The position numbers were made by a program, and so were the translations under genes. A stretch of DNA of 64,000 nt from Pezizomycotina sp. ARF18 (lineage: Eukaryota; Ascomycota): assembly GCA_002224055.1 (NCBI GenBank), contig AZLU01000098.1, positions 1 through 64,000 on the forward strand. Direction: 5' to 3'. Each line of letters opens with the position of its first letter. The stretch's first letter is position 1. This document shows, in pieces, positions 10,862-24,369 of the stretch. Below the pieces are notes generated by a model. It did not search any database, was not told where the DNA came from, and saw nothing but the letters and a program-made list of their open reading frames with translations.

Positions 10862-11760
10862 CAAGTACGACATGAAGGATCTTGGCGAAGCAATGCAGTT
10901 TTTAGGTATTCAGATTCACCGTGATCGTCAGCAGCGAACGATTACTTTACATCAGACAAAGGCGATTCTGAATACGCTGGAACGTACGGCATGATGAGTA
11001 TACCAGCACTCCGTTACCCCATGCGCAAAGGTCCACTGCCGCCCTCGACGATGGGGAGATTGACAAACAAGAAATTACATGGTACCGTCAGCTGCTGGGT
11101 GTCCTACTCTACTACATGACGGCAACCCGGCCGGACTTGGCCTTCGTTATCACACGCCTAGCAAGGTCCTCGAACGCACCGTCTGATGTACCCGTTCTGG
11201 CCCTGAAGACGGTTCTTCGCTACCTTCGCGGCACTTACGAGCTGGGTATCCGGCTGGGAGGAAGAGGACCGTCTACACTAGTCGGTCACAGCGATGCGGA
11301 CTTTGCGGCAGATCCAGCTACGCGCAAATCAGTGGGAGCGTATATATTCTCCTATGTAGGAGCCCTATTAGCTGGAGATCAAGGCAACAGACGGTAGTGG
11401 CACTATCTATCATGGAAGCTGAGTATCTAGCCACAGGAGAAGCAGCAAGAGAAGCTATGTTCCTTCATGCTCTTCTCACTTCTATGCATGTCAACGTCGA
11501 CAGCGGTCGTCCGCTTCTACTTTGCGATAATGAAGCGGCTATAACCCTGGCATCTAACACCAAGCATCATGAGCGAGCGAAACACATCGACATTAAATAT
11601 CACTTCGTCCGCTCTCTTTTCAACGTCAGCTGCTAACGGTAAAACACATTTCAACAAATCGGAACACAGCTGACCTCTTGACAAAGGCATTGGCATGCCC
11701 ACAGCATGAAACATTGCGAAATCTACTGGGCATGACCGCCGTCAACGCTTGACGGTGATA
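10862..11760 (+). mobile_element. Ty1/copia LTR-retrotransposon fossil, 3' part only
   Basis: A broken, 5'-truncated copy. Recognisable parts in order are the end of the reverse transcriptase (KYDMKDLGEAMQFLGIQIHR), the connection region (TRPDLAFVITRLARSSN) and the RNase H region (GHSDADFAADPATRKS, IMEAEYLATGEAAREAM, HIDIKYHFVR). A purine-rich stretch follows near 11800-11825, where the 3' LTR would start, but I cannot identify an LTR. Several breaks are present. The copy is not strongly CA/TG-depleted, so it looks younger than, or was never a target of, the RIP that destroyed the neighbouring blocks. Confidence 0.85.
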
Positions 11761-11962
11761 CTCTTTCCTACCTTTGTGGTTTTGTCCACAGGGTTTTACA
11801 CAAAGGAGGTCTTTAAGGAGGTCATCGTCATGTGTGCACGTTCCGTTTTATTTGTTCTTTCATTTTTGCCCCTGGTTGTCACGGGTTGACGAAGGGCACT
11901 TTCATTGTTCTAATTCCTAGTGTACCACTTTTCCACATTCCAACGTTTAAAGCAGACGGTCA

Positions 11963-12798
11963 TTATTCAAGCAGCGACAATGGCCTGACTACCGCACCCG
12001 GACCGCGCGAACTATCATCACCATTACCTGTACCCGGCTCCTCATCTGGCTCGTCGAAGTCTGAGTCGTCCATGCTGGGATCTTCCTCCTCTTCCTCTTG
12101 CATATCAGAGTCATCGTCTGACTGAGACGTTTCCCTTCGACGGGATCCGCTATTCTCTAGCCGGGGAGGATCCGGAAAAATACCTCCGCGACAGGCACGG
12201 TTATCCATGGCACAATTACCGCAACGAATGCCGGCTGAAGGAAGGTAACGGCACCCAACCATGATACCAAGGTTGTTCCGGCGCCCCGCAAGGACGCTGA
12301 GCATCGTACCCAGCGGCTGGATAGGTACACCATTCCTGAGAAAGACTTAGCAATCTGAACGTCTAAGGCAAACGATGAGTATACTTACATCGTACGACGA
12401 CTGCGCTCCTTCCCCTCCAGACGACCGACGATGTTCCCTCGATTATACCCCTTCTTAATCTTAAAGGAGACTGCGGTAGGCTCTGCGCCCACCTTAGGGT
12501 GCTTGCCAGGCTTATATCTAGGCCTATGGTTGTAGCTTCCCTTGGGTGGGTAGATAGTAGTTTTATCGTCTCCTGCACACGTTGTAGTAGGAGCCTCCTT
12601 GCGTTTGGTTTTGCGCGTACGCTTCTTGACGCCAGCAGGAGAACCCTTTCTACCACTCATTTTATTACCTTTCCCCGACTTGTCAGCATTTCTCTTGGAC
12701 GATGATTCGCTAAGGTTGAGATCCGCTGTAATAAGACGAAGATATTGGGAATTGGTAGAAGAGGGGTCAGAAGTAGAGCCCTTATCTTCAACCTGCAT
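11963..12798 (-). CDS. Intact two-exon gene, unknown function, basic N-terminal half, CxxC cluster, acidic tail
   Basis: One of the few unbroken genes here. Exon 1 runs 12798-12389 and exon 2 runs 12335-11963, joined across a 53-base intron (12336-12388) with GTAAGT at its start and CTCAG at its end; the frame is preserved exactly. The product of about 260 residues starts with a Ser-rich region, has a strongly basic nuclear-localisation-like stretch (VKKRTRKTKRKEAP), a short Cys cluster CGNCAMDNRACRGG that could bind zinc or be structural, and ends in a very acidic Asp/Glu run (MQEEEEEDPSMDDSDFDEPD). This layout suggests a nuclear protein that meets basic partners such as histones or nucleic acid. 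It sits between a copia fossil and a RIP block, so it could belong to a repeat. I do not recognise a family. Confidence 0.65.
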
Positions 12799-14404
12799 CA
12801 CATCGGAATCAGGTGCAGCGCTCCCTTTTCCTTAAGGTCCTTCTTGGAAGCTATGGTAAACGTCAGGTGTGAACGATGAAGCTAGGAAAACTTGCCGAAA
12901 TTGAGAACGTCTACGCTAGACGATGTGGGAGTATAAGATGCAAGGATGGTGCTGTATTTCAAGTACTGGATCTAGGGATCTTGTAATCGAAGTATGTGGA
13001 AAAGGAAGAGAACTGACTAAAGTAGGGCTGTAGCTAGTTCTATTATCAAGGAATTGGCTTCTAATTCTTTCATTTCTACAGTAATAAGATGTTTTAACCT
13101 TAAAAGCGCGCGGTTTTACCTCTCTATATTGTTTTAACTTTATATATAACTAATTTTTTTTCTGGAAAAGGTTCTTTCTTTCTCTTTCCGTTTATTATTA
13201 CTATAAATATATTATAAGTATTTCTATAATATTACTAAGAGGACATTTAATTATATTACAAGTAAGTTATTTAGTTATATATTAATAGTTACGCTAGTAG
13301 ATAAGCTAGTAGCTAATACTAATCTAAGGGTTTATTATATACCTGACAACCTGCCTGTCAAGTAAAACTTACTTTTTTACCCTACAAAACTTTTTAAAAG
13401 CGTTTAAAAGGGAAATAAGCCTTAGTAACCTACCCGTTTTAAAACCTTATTAACTACTACTTAAATTTTAAGTGAAACATCTAAAATCTAAAAAGAGAAA
13501 AGTTTAAAAATCTATAGATATAAGCTAAAAGCGGAAGGGAAAGAGTTAAATATAATATCTTAAAAAAATTCTAATCTAAAAAAAGAAATAAAAGAAGAAA
13601 AGATATTTATTAAAATATTTATTAAAAAGCTTTTAAAAAAATATTAAAAAAAATTAAAAAATTCTAATAAAAATATAGTAGCTAAAAATTTATATTTAAG
13701 TTTAAAAAATTAAAGAAAATATTTTTACTTACTCTTATACAATAGTAAATGGGTTTTGTTTTTTTTCCGCCCAGAATATTCTAGAAATAACTAACTAATT
13801 TTCCTTTTTTATATCTTCAAAGATAAGAAATAAAAATTTCTCTCTTCTACGCTAAAATAAAAGAATAACGCCTTTAAGACTATTTATTTTTAAAATTTAT
13901 TTTCTTAAGAGCTAACCCTCTAATTTACTATATAAATATATAGTAATTAGAGAGTTAACTCTTCTTTAAGTAAATATTATAAATAATTAATTTCTTAAAG
14001 GTTATAAATTTATTTTTTAGCTTCGTAATATATCGATATAATTTATTTTATTTTATTTATTTTATTATTAATTTTTTATAATTTTTTATAATTTTTTAAT
14101 AATATTTTTTATTAAATTTATAGTCGTTTTAATACCTTTTTACGATATTTTTATAAAAAGATCTAGTATTTTATTTTATATATAAATTATATAGGAAAAG
14201 TAATACTAGATCTTATTTAGAAAAATAACGCGAAAAAATATTAAAATAACGCGTCTCTTAATATAATTTCCCTCTTTTTCTATAGGATTCTCCTACCTTC
14301 CCCTCTCTAATTATAATTATAATATAATACCGGCGCCGCCTATATTAATTTTCTCTTAAATTTTACTAAGTTTTATTAATTTTTTAAGTTTATTAATTTA
14401 GTAA

Positions 14405-14815
14405 ATACTTCTACCGCTATATTAAAGCTCTATAGTATTCTTATAAGTACTAATATATCTCCTACGTAGTATTAATATCTTTTTATCTAACGTTAATATT
14501 AAAAAGGTATATCTTTTATTACTATATCAAAGCCTTATAGCGTCTTTATAAGTATTAATATATCTCTTATATAGTACTAATATCTCTTTATCTAACGTTA
14601 ATATTAAAAAGGTATATTCTCTTACCGCTATATTAAAGCTCTATAGCGTTTTTATAAGTATTAATATATCTTCTATATAGTATTAATATCCTTTATCTAA
14701 CGTTAATATTAAAAAGGTATATCTTTTACCGCTATATCGAAGCTCTATAGCGTCCTTATAAGTATTAATATTTTTTTATTAGGTATTAATATCCTTTATT
14801 CCCCCTCTTATATAC
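14405..14815. repeat. Four tandem copies of a ~105-bp AT-rich unit
   Basis: The phrases GCTATATTAAAGCTCTATAG, TAAGTATTAATATATCT and TCTAACGTTAATATTAAAAA recur in the same order, with unit phases near 14417, 14522, 14628 and 14732 (spacing 104-106). The copies differ mostly by transitions and small gaps; the last is shorter. This is a satellite-like or subterminal repeat of an older mutated element. Confidence 0.8.
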
Positions 14816-15204
14816 TATTATTAATAGCTCGTAGAGGACGATTTTAAGTAGCGCTAGGATAGAGAAGTATAGGAACTTAGTTCTTTTTAAAGGTTCGCGT
14901 ATTATTAGCGATAGATTTAACCTAGGTCTTTATTACTTAAGTTAGCTCTTAGATTTCTATATATATATAGTAAAATAACAGTTTTCTATAGTAAATTTAT
15001 AAAAATAAAAGGTCAACTTATATAATATAAGACCTAGTTTAATTATTTACATAAAATCCGCGTTAATTCTATAGAATTTAAATACTATTACTTTATACTT
15101 CTAGGAAGATTTAAAGGATTTCTAATATCTTCAGAGATTATTATATCTTTAGAGATATAATTTATATTTTCTTAATTCCGTAAATATCGAGTTTCCGTCT
15201 ATGG

Positions 15205-15242
15205 CTTCGGGCCCTTCTATAGCTTCTAGAAGGCGCCCGAAG
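15205..15242. repeat. 38-base imperfect palindrome in the AT-rich block
   Basis: CTTCGGGC at the left matches CGCCCGAAG at the right, and the inner arms CCTTCTA and TAGAAGG also pair around a short centre. It is a GC island in AT-rich DNA and could be the end or fused ends of a lost inverted-repeat element. Confidence 0.6.
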
Positions 15243-16547
15243 GTATAGAAGACACGCTACCCATTTCTGTTATAATTTAAAAGTATTTATCTATATAACT
15301 TATTAAATTAAACTTTAATATAAAAAGATAAAAAATACCTTTTTTAAAAATATAATAGTATTAAAATAATAACTAAAATACCTAAATAAAAGGAACTAAA
15401 TTCTTAAAATCTTATAACTTTTAAGTTAGAATAAGATTATTAAAATAGCTATTAAATTTTAAGCTACTTAAAATTATCTTTAAAAGCTTTTATCTATATT
15501 AAAATAACTATAAAGATATTATTAGAAATTTATTAAAAGTATAAAAGTATTTAAACTAGTATAGTTATAAGAAATTAATTATTAACTATATAAGATTATA
15601 AGTTAATGTAAAACTTATATTTAAAACTTTTTAAGCTAGTAGAAATAGCTAATAATTTTTTTAAAATAAAATTAAATAATTAAAAGAAAAAGATATAAAA
15701 AGTAAGGTATTATTTAAAACTTTAAAGTTTTTTAAAGAAAGCAAATATTAATATAAATTAGATTTCAGATATAATAAGAAGTATACTTAAGTACTAGTTA
15801 AAAATAATCTATAAATAATATTTAAGCTTTATAATACTTTAAAATTATAGTATAAAAGTAATTATAAAGACTTATTTATTACCTTTATAAATAAGTAAAA
15901 ATATATTTAAAATAAAACTACTTATTATATATAAAGCTATTTACTATATATTATATTAGGCTAAACCTAACTAGATCTAATAATAAGAATAATATAAATT
16001 ATAAAATAAATAATTATAATAATAGAAATATAAGTTTAATTTAAATATTAATATAGGAAAAATAAATAATTATTATATATTAATATCTACTACTTAATTA
16101 GCTACGATAGACTTTTTATTCTTATAAATACATACTATAGTATAACTTAGATCGCCCCCTTCTAAACTACCTTTATTAAATAAACTCGACTATATAACTT
16201 ACTTCTATCTTATAAGCTTATTTCTATCTATTTTTTATTATTTCTATTACCGTCTAGCTCTTTACCTACTTAGAAAATTATACATATTACTTTGAACCGC
16301 TACGCTATTTAATCTACTAAAGATCTCCGCGTCTACGTTATTAAATAAGCTACCTAATTATTATTATTATTTACTTTAATATTCTCGTCGTTAAGAATAA
16401 TACTCCCTTTAAAAGTATTTAAAGAGTATCTATTAATATCTACGCGCTATAAGAGAACTATAATAAATAAAGTTAATATATAAAACCTTTATTAGGTATA
16501 AAGAATAAGATTAATTAGTAGCGATATAGTTACGCCGCCTTTTATAA

Positions 16548-16555
16548 ATTCTAGG
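16548..16555. repeat. Target-site duplication ATTCTAGG, left copy
   Basis: ATTCTAGG directly precedes the element terminus TAGTGTTT. The identical 8 bases follow the right terminus at 24517-24524. Eight bases is the duplication length of the hAT superfamily. Confidence 0.88.
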
Positions 16556-16680
16556 TAGTGTTTGACATCGGGTGGGTCGGGCCGACCCGAGGGGGTATTA
16601 ACCCGCCTATACTACCCCGTCGGGTCGCTACTACTAACCCGACCGACTATTTAGGCGGGTCGGGCGGGTCAGTCGGGTTA
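16556..16680 (+). repeat. Left terminal GC-rich block of the hAT element
   Basis: Begins TAGTGTTT and continues with alternating CGGGTCGGGC and CCGACCCG motifs, including GTATTAACCCGCCTAT. The right block carries the same TAACCCGCCTATC phrase on the same strand, which shows the subterminal motifs are in both direct and inverted copies. Confidence 0.8.
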
Positions 16681-19600
16681 GAGAATTTCTAAAAATAGAT
16701 ACTTTTCTTAGTATTACTTTCTCTTACTCTTTTTTTATTTAAAAATAGACTAACATAATAATAGTTAATATATTTTTTAATTTATTCTAAATATCTTTAC
16801 CTTATAATAAAATTATAAATATATTTATATAGTCTTAATAACTTATATTTTATAATATTATTATCTACTAATTTAATATCTTAAATATTTTATATATTAT
16901 TATCTACTAATCTAATATCTCTTACTAACTAGATATTTAAAATCTCGTTATAAAGATTATTCTTTTATATATAAAGAGGTATAAAAAAAGAAAAAAAAAG
17001 ATAGAAAAGAGATTTAAAAAGGAAAAAAAAAGAATAAGAACTACTATACTAAGAAATATAAAATATAATAGACTAATAAAAATTCCTTTTATATATAAAA
17101 AAAGAAATAAAGCTATAATATAACTAATAAACGCCCCTTTCTATACTCTAATTCTAATAAATATATATTTTTATATAATTAGTTATTTATATCCTACCGT
17201 ATACTACTTAGGTTATTAATTCTATAGGCATATATAAAAATTATATTCTTATAGCTTTTTACTAACTATATATCCTTAGCTATTAGGATAACGCGCTTAG
17301 TATAGATTATATATAAGTTAATATCTAAAAAAAAACCCTAAATAAGATAATATACTATAGACTATTATATATTCTTTTATATATATTTTTATTTTTTATT
17401 TAAGTTCCTATAGATTAGAGAGAATATATAAAATAAATATTAAAGGTAAATACTTTAAATAAATTACTATATATACCTCTATAGCTCCTATAAGTAATAA
17501 TTACTTATTAAAGTAAATATCTTCTATTTCTTTAATCTTAACGTCCTTAGTAATTTCTTAATATAAACGGTTAAAAAAGCTTTTCTAATTAGAAAATTAA
17601 AGAATTTCTAATATAGTCTAATTTCTTAAAACGATATCTAATTTTAAGATAAGATATAATAGTTAGCTTATATCTAATAATTAATTTTTTATTAGTCTAT
17701 TTTTAAAACTTAAAATAGATTACTTACGTCTAGCTTTACGCCTATTCTTTAAATAGTAATAGAGTTTTCGCGGTTACTACTAGTATAGTAACTATAGTTC
17801 CTACCTAGGTTCTTAATAGTCTTTTTAGCGGGTTTAACTACTATAGACTTCCTACCTAGTTAATTACTATTACCTCTACCGGCCTTTAAATCGTCTTTAA
17901 AAATTCCCTTCGTACCGTCTACTTTAACCGTACTATATTAAAAGATACGTTTAAACTTAAGGTAGATAAAAAATTTAGATAGTAAACTAATAAAATAAAT
18001 AATAAATTTAAATACTAATTTAATAGACTAAGAGCTATTAGTTAGAATATAATTAATTATTTAGAAATAGCGCGGTAGGTATAATTAATTATCTAGAAAT
18101 AGCTTAATAAAATATAAAGATTAGATATTTTCTCTTAAAAAAAAAAAAAAAGAATAAAAGAAATAAGTAAAGTAAAGATTATTTTAATATTATATATTAA
18201 CTTCTTAGTATCTAAAAGCTATTTAATAATAGCCTTAACTTATATAAAGAGAATAATAAAGAAAAAAAAAAAAAAAAAAAAAAAAAAGAAGGATTTAAGT
18301 TATTAATATTTAAATAAATATTATAAAATAAAAATATAAATAATACTACTTAATTAGATAAATTTTATATTTATAGTATAAAAACTAATAATAATATATT
18401 ATTACCTCGTATATTATTTATTATTCTTATTTATTATAAGTATAAGAAGTAAAATAATAAATAGAAAAAAATTTCTTAAAACGGTAAATAGAGAAATATA
18501 CTCTTAATACTAGCTTTATTTATTCCTTTTTAATAGAACGTTCTAGACTATTACGATATAAAAATAGTCTTTAATATAGTTATTATTTCTAAAATTCTTT
18601 ACTCTACTTACCCCTTTTTTTTATATAGTTAAAAAAAAAAATAAATAAATAAATAAATAATAAAACTCTAAATATTATTAAATTCTTTATATTACTACGT
18701 ATATACTCTTTCTAGATTATAGCGGCTTATAGCCTTAAGCTAAGCTAATTAATATACGGTAAACTATTACTATATTTATCTCTTATACTTCTTTATAATA
18801 TCTATATATTAGCTATACGTTTTTTTCCTAGATTAATATCCCGAGAATTTTCTAAAAGAATTTATTAGAGATTATATTACTTATAGCTTAAATATTTTAA
18901 ATTTATATTAATTTATATTTTTATTAGTCTATTTTTAAATTATCTAATAAAAACTATACCGCCTAAACCAGATACTACTATCGCTCTATCTACTAAAAAG
19001 AGGTCGTCCTCCTAAAGCTTAAACTTAGAAGGTTAGCGTTAAAGAGGAAATAATACTTCTATAAAAAATTCTAGTAAAGAGAAAAAGAAGTCGCCTACCT
19101 AAAAAGAATATCGAGAAATTTATTGATAGTACTAATTCCGGCGGTACTAATTCTAGTAAAGAACTAATAAACGTAAAAGAGAACGTTTTTAAAAATAACT
19201 AAAAACCGTAAAGCTATAAAATAGAAAAATAAAAAAAGTAGAAAAAGCTAATAATTATCCTATAGATAGCTAGGAATATAAATAATAAGATATTAAGAAA
19301 AATTTTAGAAAAAAAGGGTACTATTATAATAACTAAATAATAAAGTAGCTTTAATATAAGCTAACGCCTAAAAATAAAGAGAATTTAAAAGATTAGTATC
19401 TAAATACTAAGTATAAATAGTAAAATTTAAAAAATAAGATTTTTTTATTAAGAGTCTTTAAGAAAGAGACTATAGTAAAGTACCTAAGCTAAATAAAGAG
19501 ATATAAGGATTTTTAACGGTAAAAAAGTAGCTTAAGTCTAAATTTAATCTAAATAAGGGATAGGATATTTTAGAACTAGGCTTAATATGAAAATAGAAAC

Positions 19601-22600
19601 TATAGCGACTACCGTAAAAGATACTATAGTAGCTAGTAAAGATTAAAACTAACGGATAAGATTATTTTTTAATAAATAGGAATAATAGGTAAATAATAAT
19701 ATAGACGATAGAGAAGTTAGGTACCTCTAGTAAGAGAATAAGTTCTAATAAGTTAAATATTTTTAAGCTTAACCTAAATAGGAAAGAAGAAGAGAAGGGA
19801 GGTAAAGAAGAGGATAAAGAGGATAAAGATAAGAGGATAAAGATAAAGATAAAGAAGAGAATAAAGGTAATAATAATAAGAGTAGTAAAAAAATCTTAAG
19901 TAGATTTAAACTACTTTAGGTAGAATCTAAGTTTACTTATTTTTATTTAAAAAAAGTAATTATTAAATTATTTATTAATCTAGTATTAAATTTATATTAA
20001 AAAAAAGGGGGGGAAAATAAATTTAATTTAAAAAAATAGGGTTAAAAAAAATATAAAATTAAATTATAAAAGAAAAATAAATATAAAAAATAAAAAAAAT
20101 ATATTTATTAGTCTACTTTTAATATAACTCCGAGATAAATAAAAAAAATAAAGTAATATATTTATTTTTTTTCTTTTTATCTAATAGGCCTTTATCTTTA
20201 GAGCTACTAGAGTCTATCTTATCGCTATCTTATAAAATATCTATAAAGCTAAAGCTATTAATAATATATATTAATAATATAATATTTATATACGTACTAG
20301 AATTCATATTAGGCTTTTAAATAGTCTAAAAATAGAGCTTTTTTTTAGCGATAAAATGTACTTATAACGCTTTAAGGTTTAAACTTTTTTTATTTTTTAT
20401 TTAGCGTAAATAATATCTCTACCTTCTTTAAAAAACTCTATAATAGAATTAGCCTAATAGAGCTAAGCTATTCTTAGTTATTTTATTATAATCGATAATT
20501 ATAATATAAGGGCCTTTAGAAATACTTAATATTTATAAGAAGTATTTTTTACTAGGGTATAGAATATTTTACTTTTTTAATATATTAATATTATATAATA
20601 GTAGCTATAGTAAGGTTTTTTTTTTTTTTAAATTAATTAAGCTAAAATATAAGAAGAGGTATTTAATTATTATAAAAAATCTTTTAAGAGAATTATAAGA
20701 GTATTTATTTTTATTTAATAATTAAAAATAATAAATCCTAATATTTATTCTTACTTTTTTATTTTAATATTATAATATTTTTTATTAGTCATTTTTATAA
20801 ATATAAAATATATAAATAATTATATATATATTTAATTTTAATAATAATAGATTTTTTCTTAGTTTCTACTTTTATTTCTTAGATACCTTTAACTTCTATT
20901 TTAATATTTTATTTTCTTTTACGTTTCTTTTCTAAATATTTTTTAATATTCTAAGTCAATATATTAATATATTAATATACTTATTTTTTAACTTTTAGGT
21001 AAACTTTATAAAGAATATTCTTATTTTATTCTATTATATATAATTAGACTAATAAAAATTAAAATTATTTAGAATTAACTATTTTTTATATAACTCGATT
21101 ATATTATATCTATAATATCTAATAACGCCCTAAGATTAAATATTAGATATTTATAACTTTTTTAATTAGTACTCTTAGACTAAGTATATCCTCTCGATTA
21201 GACTCCCCTTTTACTCTTTTACGCAAATTATTATTTCTTAGCGTATAAAAAACCGTAACCTAATAGACTAAGTCTATCGTATCTTTAAGTCTTAAATTTC
21301 TTAATAGTAAATATATTTATCTTTTACCATAACTAAAAAAGAGTTTTTAAAATAGTAGCGCTAAATCGTAGTATTAAATTATAAAGTAGGATAGAAATAA
21401 CTTAGCCCTACTAAATAGGGTTTTTATAAATCTAAAAATCTAAGATATCTAATATATAGCCTAACTATTATAAAGTAACGCTTATAAAGTTATTTTATAG
21501 ATATCTTTTTAGTAAACTATATCTTATATATAAGAATTATAATACTAAATTTACGTACTAGTACCTAAGAATAATAAATATTAAATATTAAACGATATAT
21601 TATATTAAAATATAAAAAAGGGGAGCCTCTAAGGGTTAAATAAATATTCTAATAATAATAAAAGATATAATTATTACTTTAATATTTATTTAATTAATTT
21701 TTTTTTTAAAAAAAAAAACTAGACTAATAAATATTTAATTAATATTTATTTTAATAAAAATAGAGTCTAAATAATATAAGCTACGTAAAACCTTACTTAC
21801 TCGAGTAATCTATTATAAGCGCTAAAGCTATTATTATATATATACTACCTTTTAGATTTATTAACTATAAATAATTTAAATAATATAGTTTTATTCTTTA
21901 GCTAATAGCTAAGCTTCGATATTAAAAATATTAATAATAATCTACTAAAAAGAGCCGATAAGTTAAAACGACTTAACTAGCTTTTTAGAACTAGCTAGGC
22001 TAAGATCTTTCTAGTATTAGATACCTAGACTATACTAAATAAGCTTATATTTTTAAGAGTATTAGTTATATAATAATTAATAATTAAAACTATAAGAGTT
22101 ACTAATTATAGTAGATAAATTAAAGTAATATACTAAAAGAGCTTACGCGGGTATTAAGCGAGATTTAGATTAATATTATATTAAGAATAAGTTATTAGAT
22201 ATTACTACTAATAATATAGCTAATAATAGAGCGATAACTATAATCTTAGCTAACTCTTTAATAATATAATACTAAGAAAGATAACTATTAAGTTTAGTTA
22301 TCGTTAAGAACCGCCGTTAATATAATATCTATCGCCTAGAAAGTTAAAAACTTTATATTCTATATATAGCTTAGTTATTTAACTAGTAGTTAAAGAGTTT
22401 TTTATAATATTAAGTTAGTTACTACTAATAATATTATCTTATAAGACGTACTATAGCTCTTAGAAGTAAATAGATTTAACGAGCGGCTAGTATTTTTTAG
22501 AAGACTATCGATAAGTACGTTAAAAATAAACTAATAAAATAAAAAAATTATTATAATCCTATTTTTATTTTTATTAATTAAATTCTTATACTTATTTAAG

Positions 22601-24369
22601 CTTTATTTATTTATATAATATCTAGACTAATAAAAAATTAAATAATATTATCTATAGCTTTATTATAATAGATATAAATATTTCGCGCGTTATTAACTTA
22701 AGCCTATAGAGAGTTAAGTAGTTCTTAATACTTTAAAATACCTAAATACGTAAGAATTCTTCGTAGGTTAAATAATAGGATAATACTAGTTAGGATAATC
22801 TAAAACGTATAAACGCGATAGAACTCTACTATTAAAATATTTTAAAGAGCTTTACGCCTTCGGTTTATTATAAGAGACTAAATTAAAATATTATAAGTTT
22901 AAATCTCTCTATCTAACTAATAATAAATAGATTTAATTAAGTATATTATTACTATCTTACTTTATTAATTATTTTATAGACTTTATATTCTAATTTATTC
23001 TATTACCTTCTATTTACTTTTATTATTTATAATAATATCTTTAACTATCTTAAAGATATAATAGATATATTAAAAAAAGATAGTTTTATAAAAGATCTAG
23101 CTCGTAGAAACTATAGTTTTTACTAAAAAAAATTAGCTAAGTACTATTATCTATTAAAGCTAACTCTAAGAATCTATTATATATTTTTATTTTATTTATA
23201 TCCTAGCTATAAATTAAGTTTATTTCTTTAAGAAAGAATAGATATTAAAGGCTAGGTAAGAAAAGAACTACTAAAAATAGTATAGAAAACTTTTTTTATA
23301 GTTTTAAAAGAAATTTTATTTAGTCTATAAAAAGAAGAAATACTATATAAAGATTAGCTAGTTAATAAAGAAAAAATAATAAAGTAATTTTTAGATTATT
23401 ATATTAATTTATATATTTAATTTAAATTTATTTATATTTATAACTAGACTAATAAAAATCTAAAAATATTTTTTTATTATTTTTAGCGGCTAAAAATCTT
23501 AATCCTAATACTCTACGTCGCCTAATAACTATATCGAAGCTTAACGCTAGAAAGATACTATTAATAGAGAATATACGTAGTATATAGAGTTTACTATTAT
23601 TAATAAAGTAATATTATACCTCGAGCCTATAGTAGATAAGAAGAGATCTACTAGTATAATAAAAAAAATATAGACTCTATCTTATAGTTATAAAATAACG
23701 CGCGATATCTTTATATACTAGTAGCCTCTATTAGTCTAAAAGAGTATTTAGTATTAGAAAAATTATACTCGATCCTAGACGTAATCGATTAAAGAGAACT
23801 ACCGTTAGAAATCTTTTTATTTATAGGGCTTAGTTTACTAAGCTTTTAAATAAAAGATTAATAATTAGCGAAATAATATTAATTTTTAAAAAAAAATGAA
23901 AGTAGAGAAGAAAGATAATATAAAAGATATAGAGATATAAAATAATAAGATAATACTAGAGCTTAAGTTATATAATACTAGTTATATTAGTAAAATAAAA
24001 AGAAAAAGGCTATATTATAATACTAGAAGCTATAATTCTACAGATAAGATAGATATATTATACCTAGAGTATATCCGTCGTTAAATTTAATAGTAAATAT
24101 AATTATTTAGTTAAAAAATTAAAGGTTAAGCTAGTAAGATAAAAGAGAAAAAGACTTTCGATACTATATATAATATAGTAGTAAAAGCGAAGATAAAGTA
24201 ATAGGATAGCTAATAAAATTAAAAATTATAATTAATATAGTTAGATTAATTTTAAGAATATATATTAATTAAATTTATATTAAAAATTAATTTTATAATT
24301 AATTAAATTTTATTAGTCTATTTTTTTCTCTCTTAAAAAAAAATAAAATAAAAATATAATATATATATA

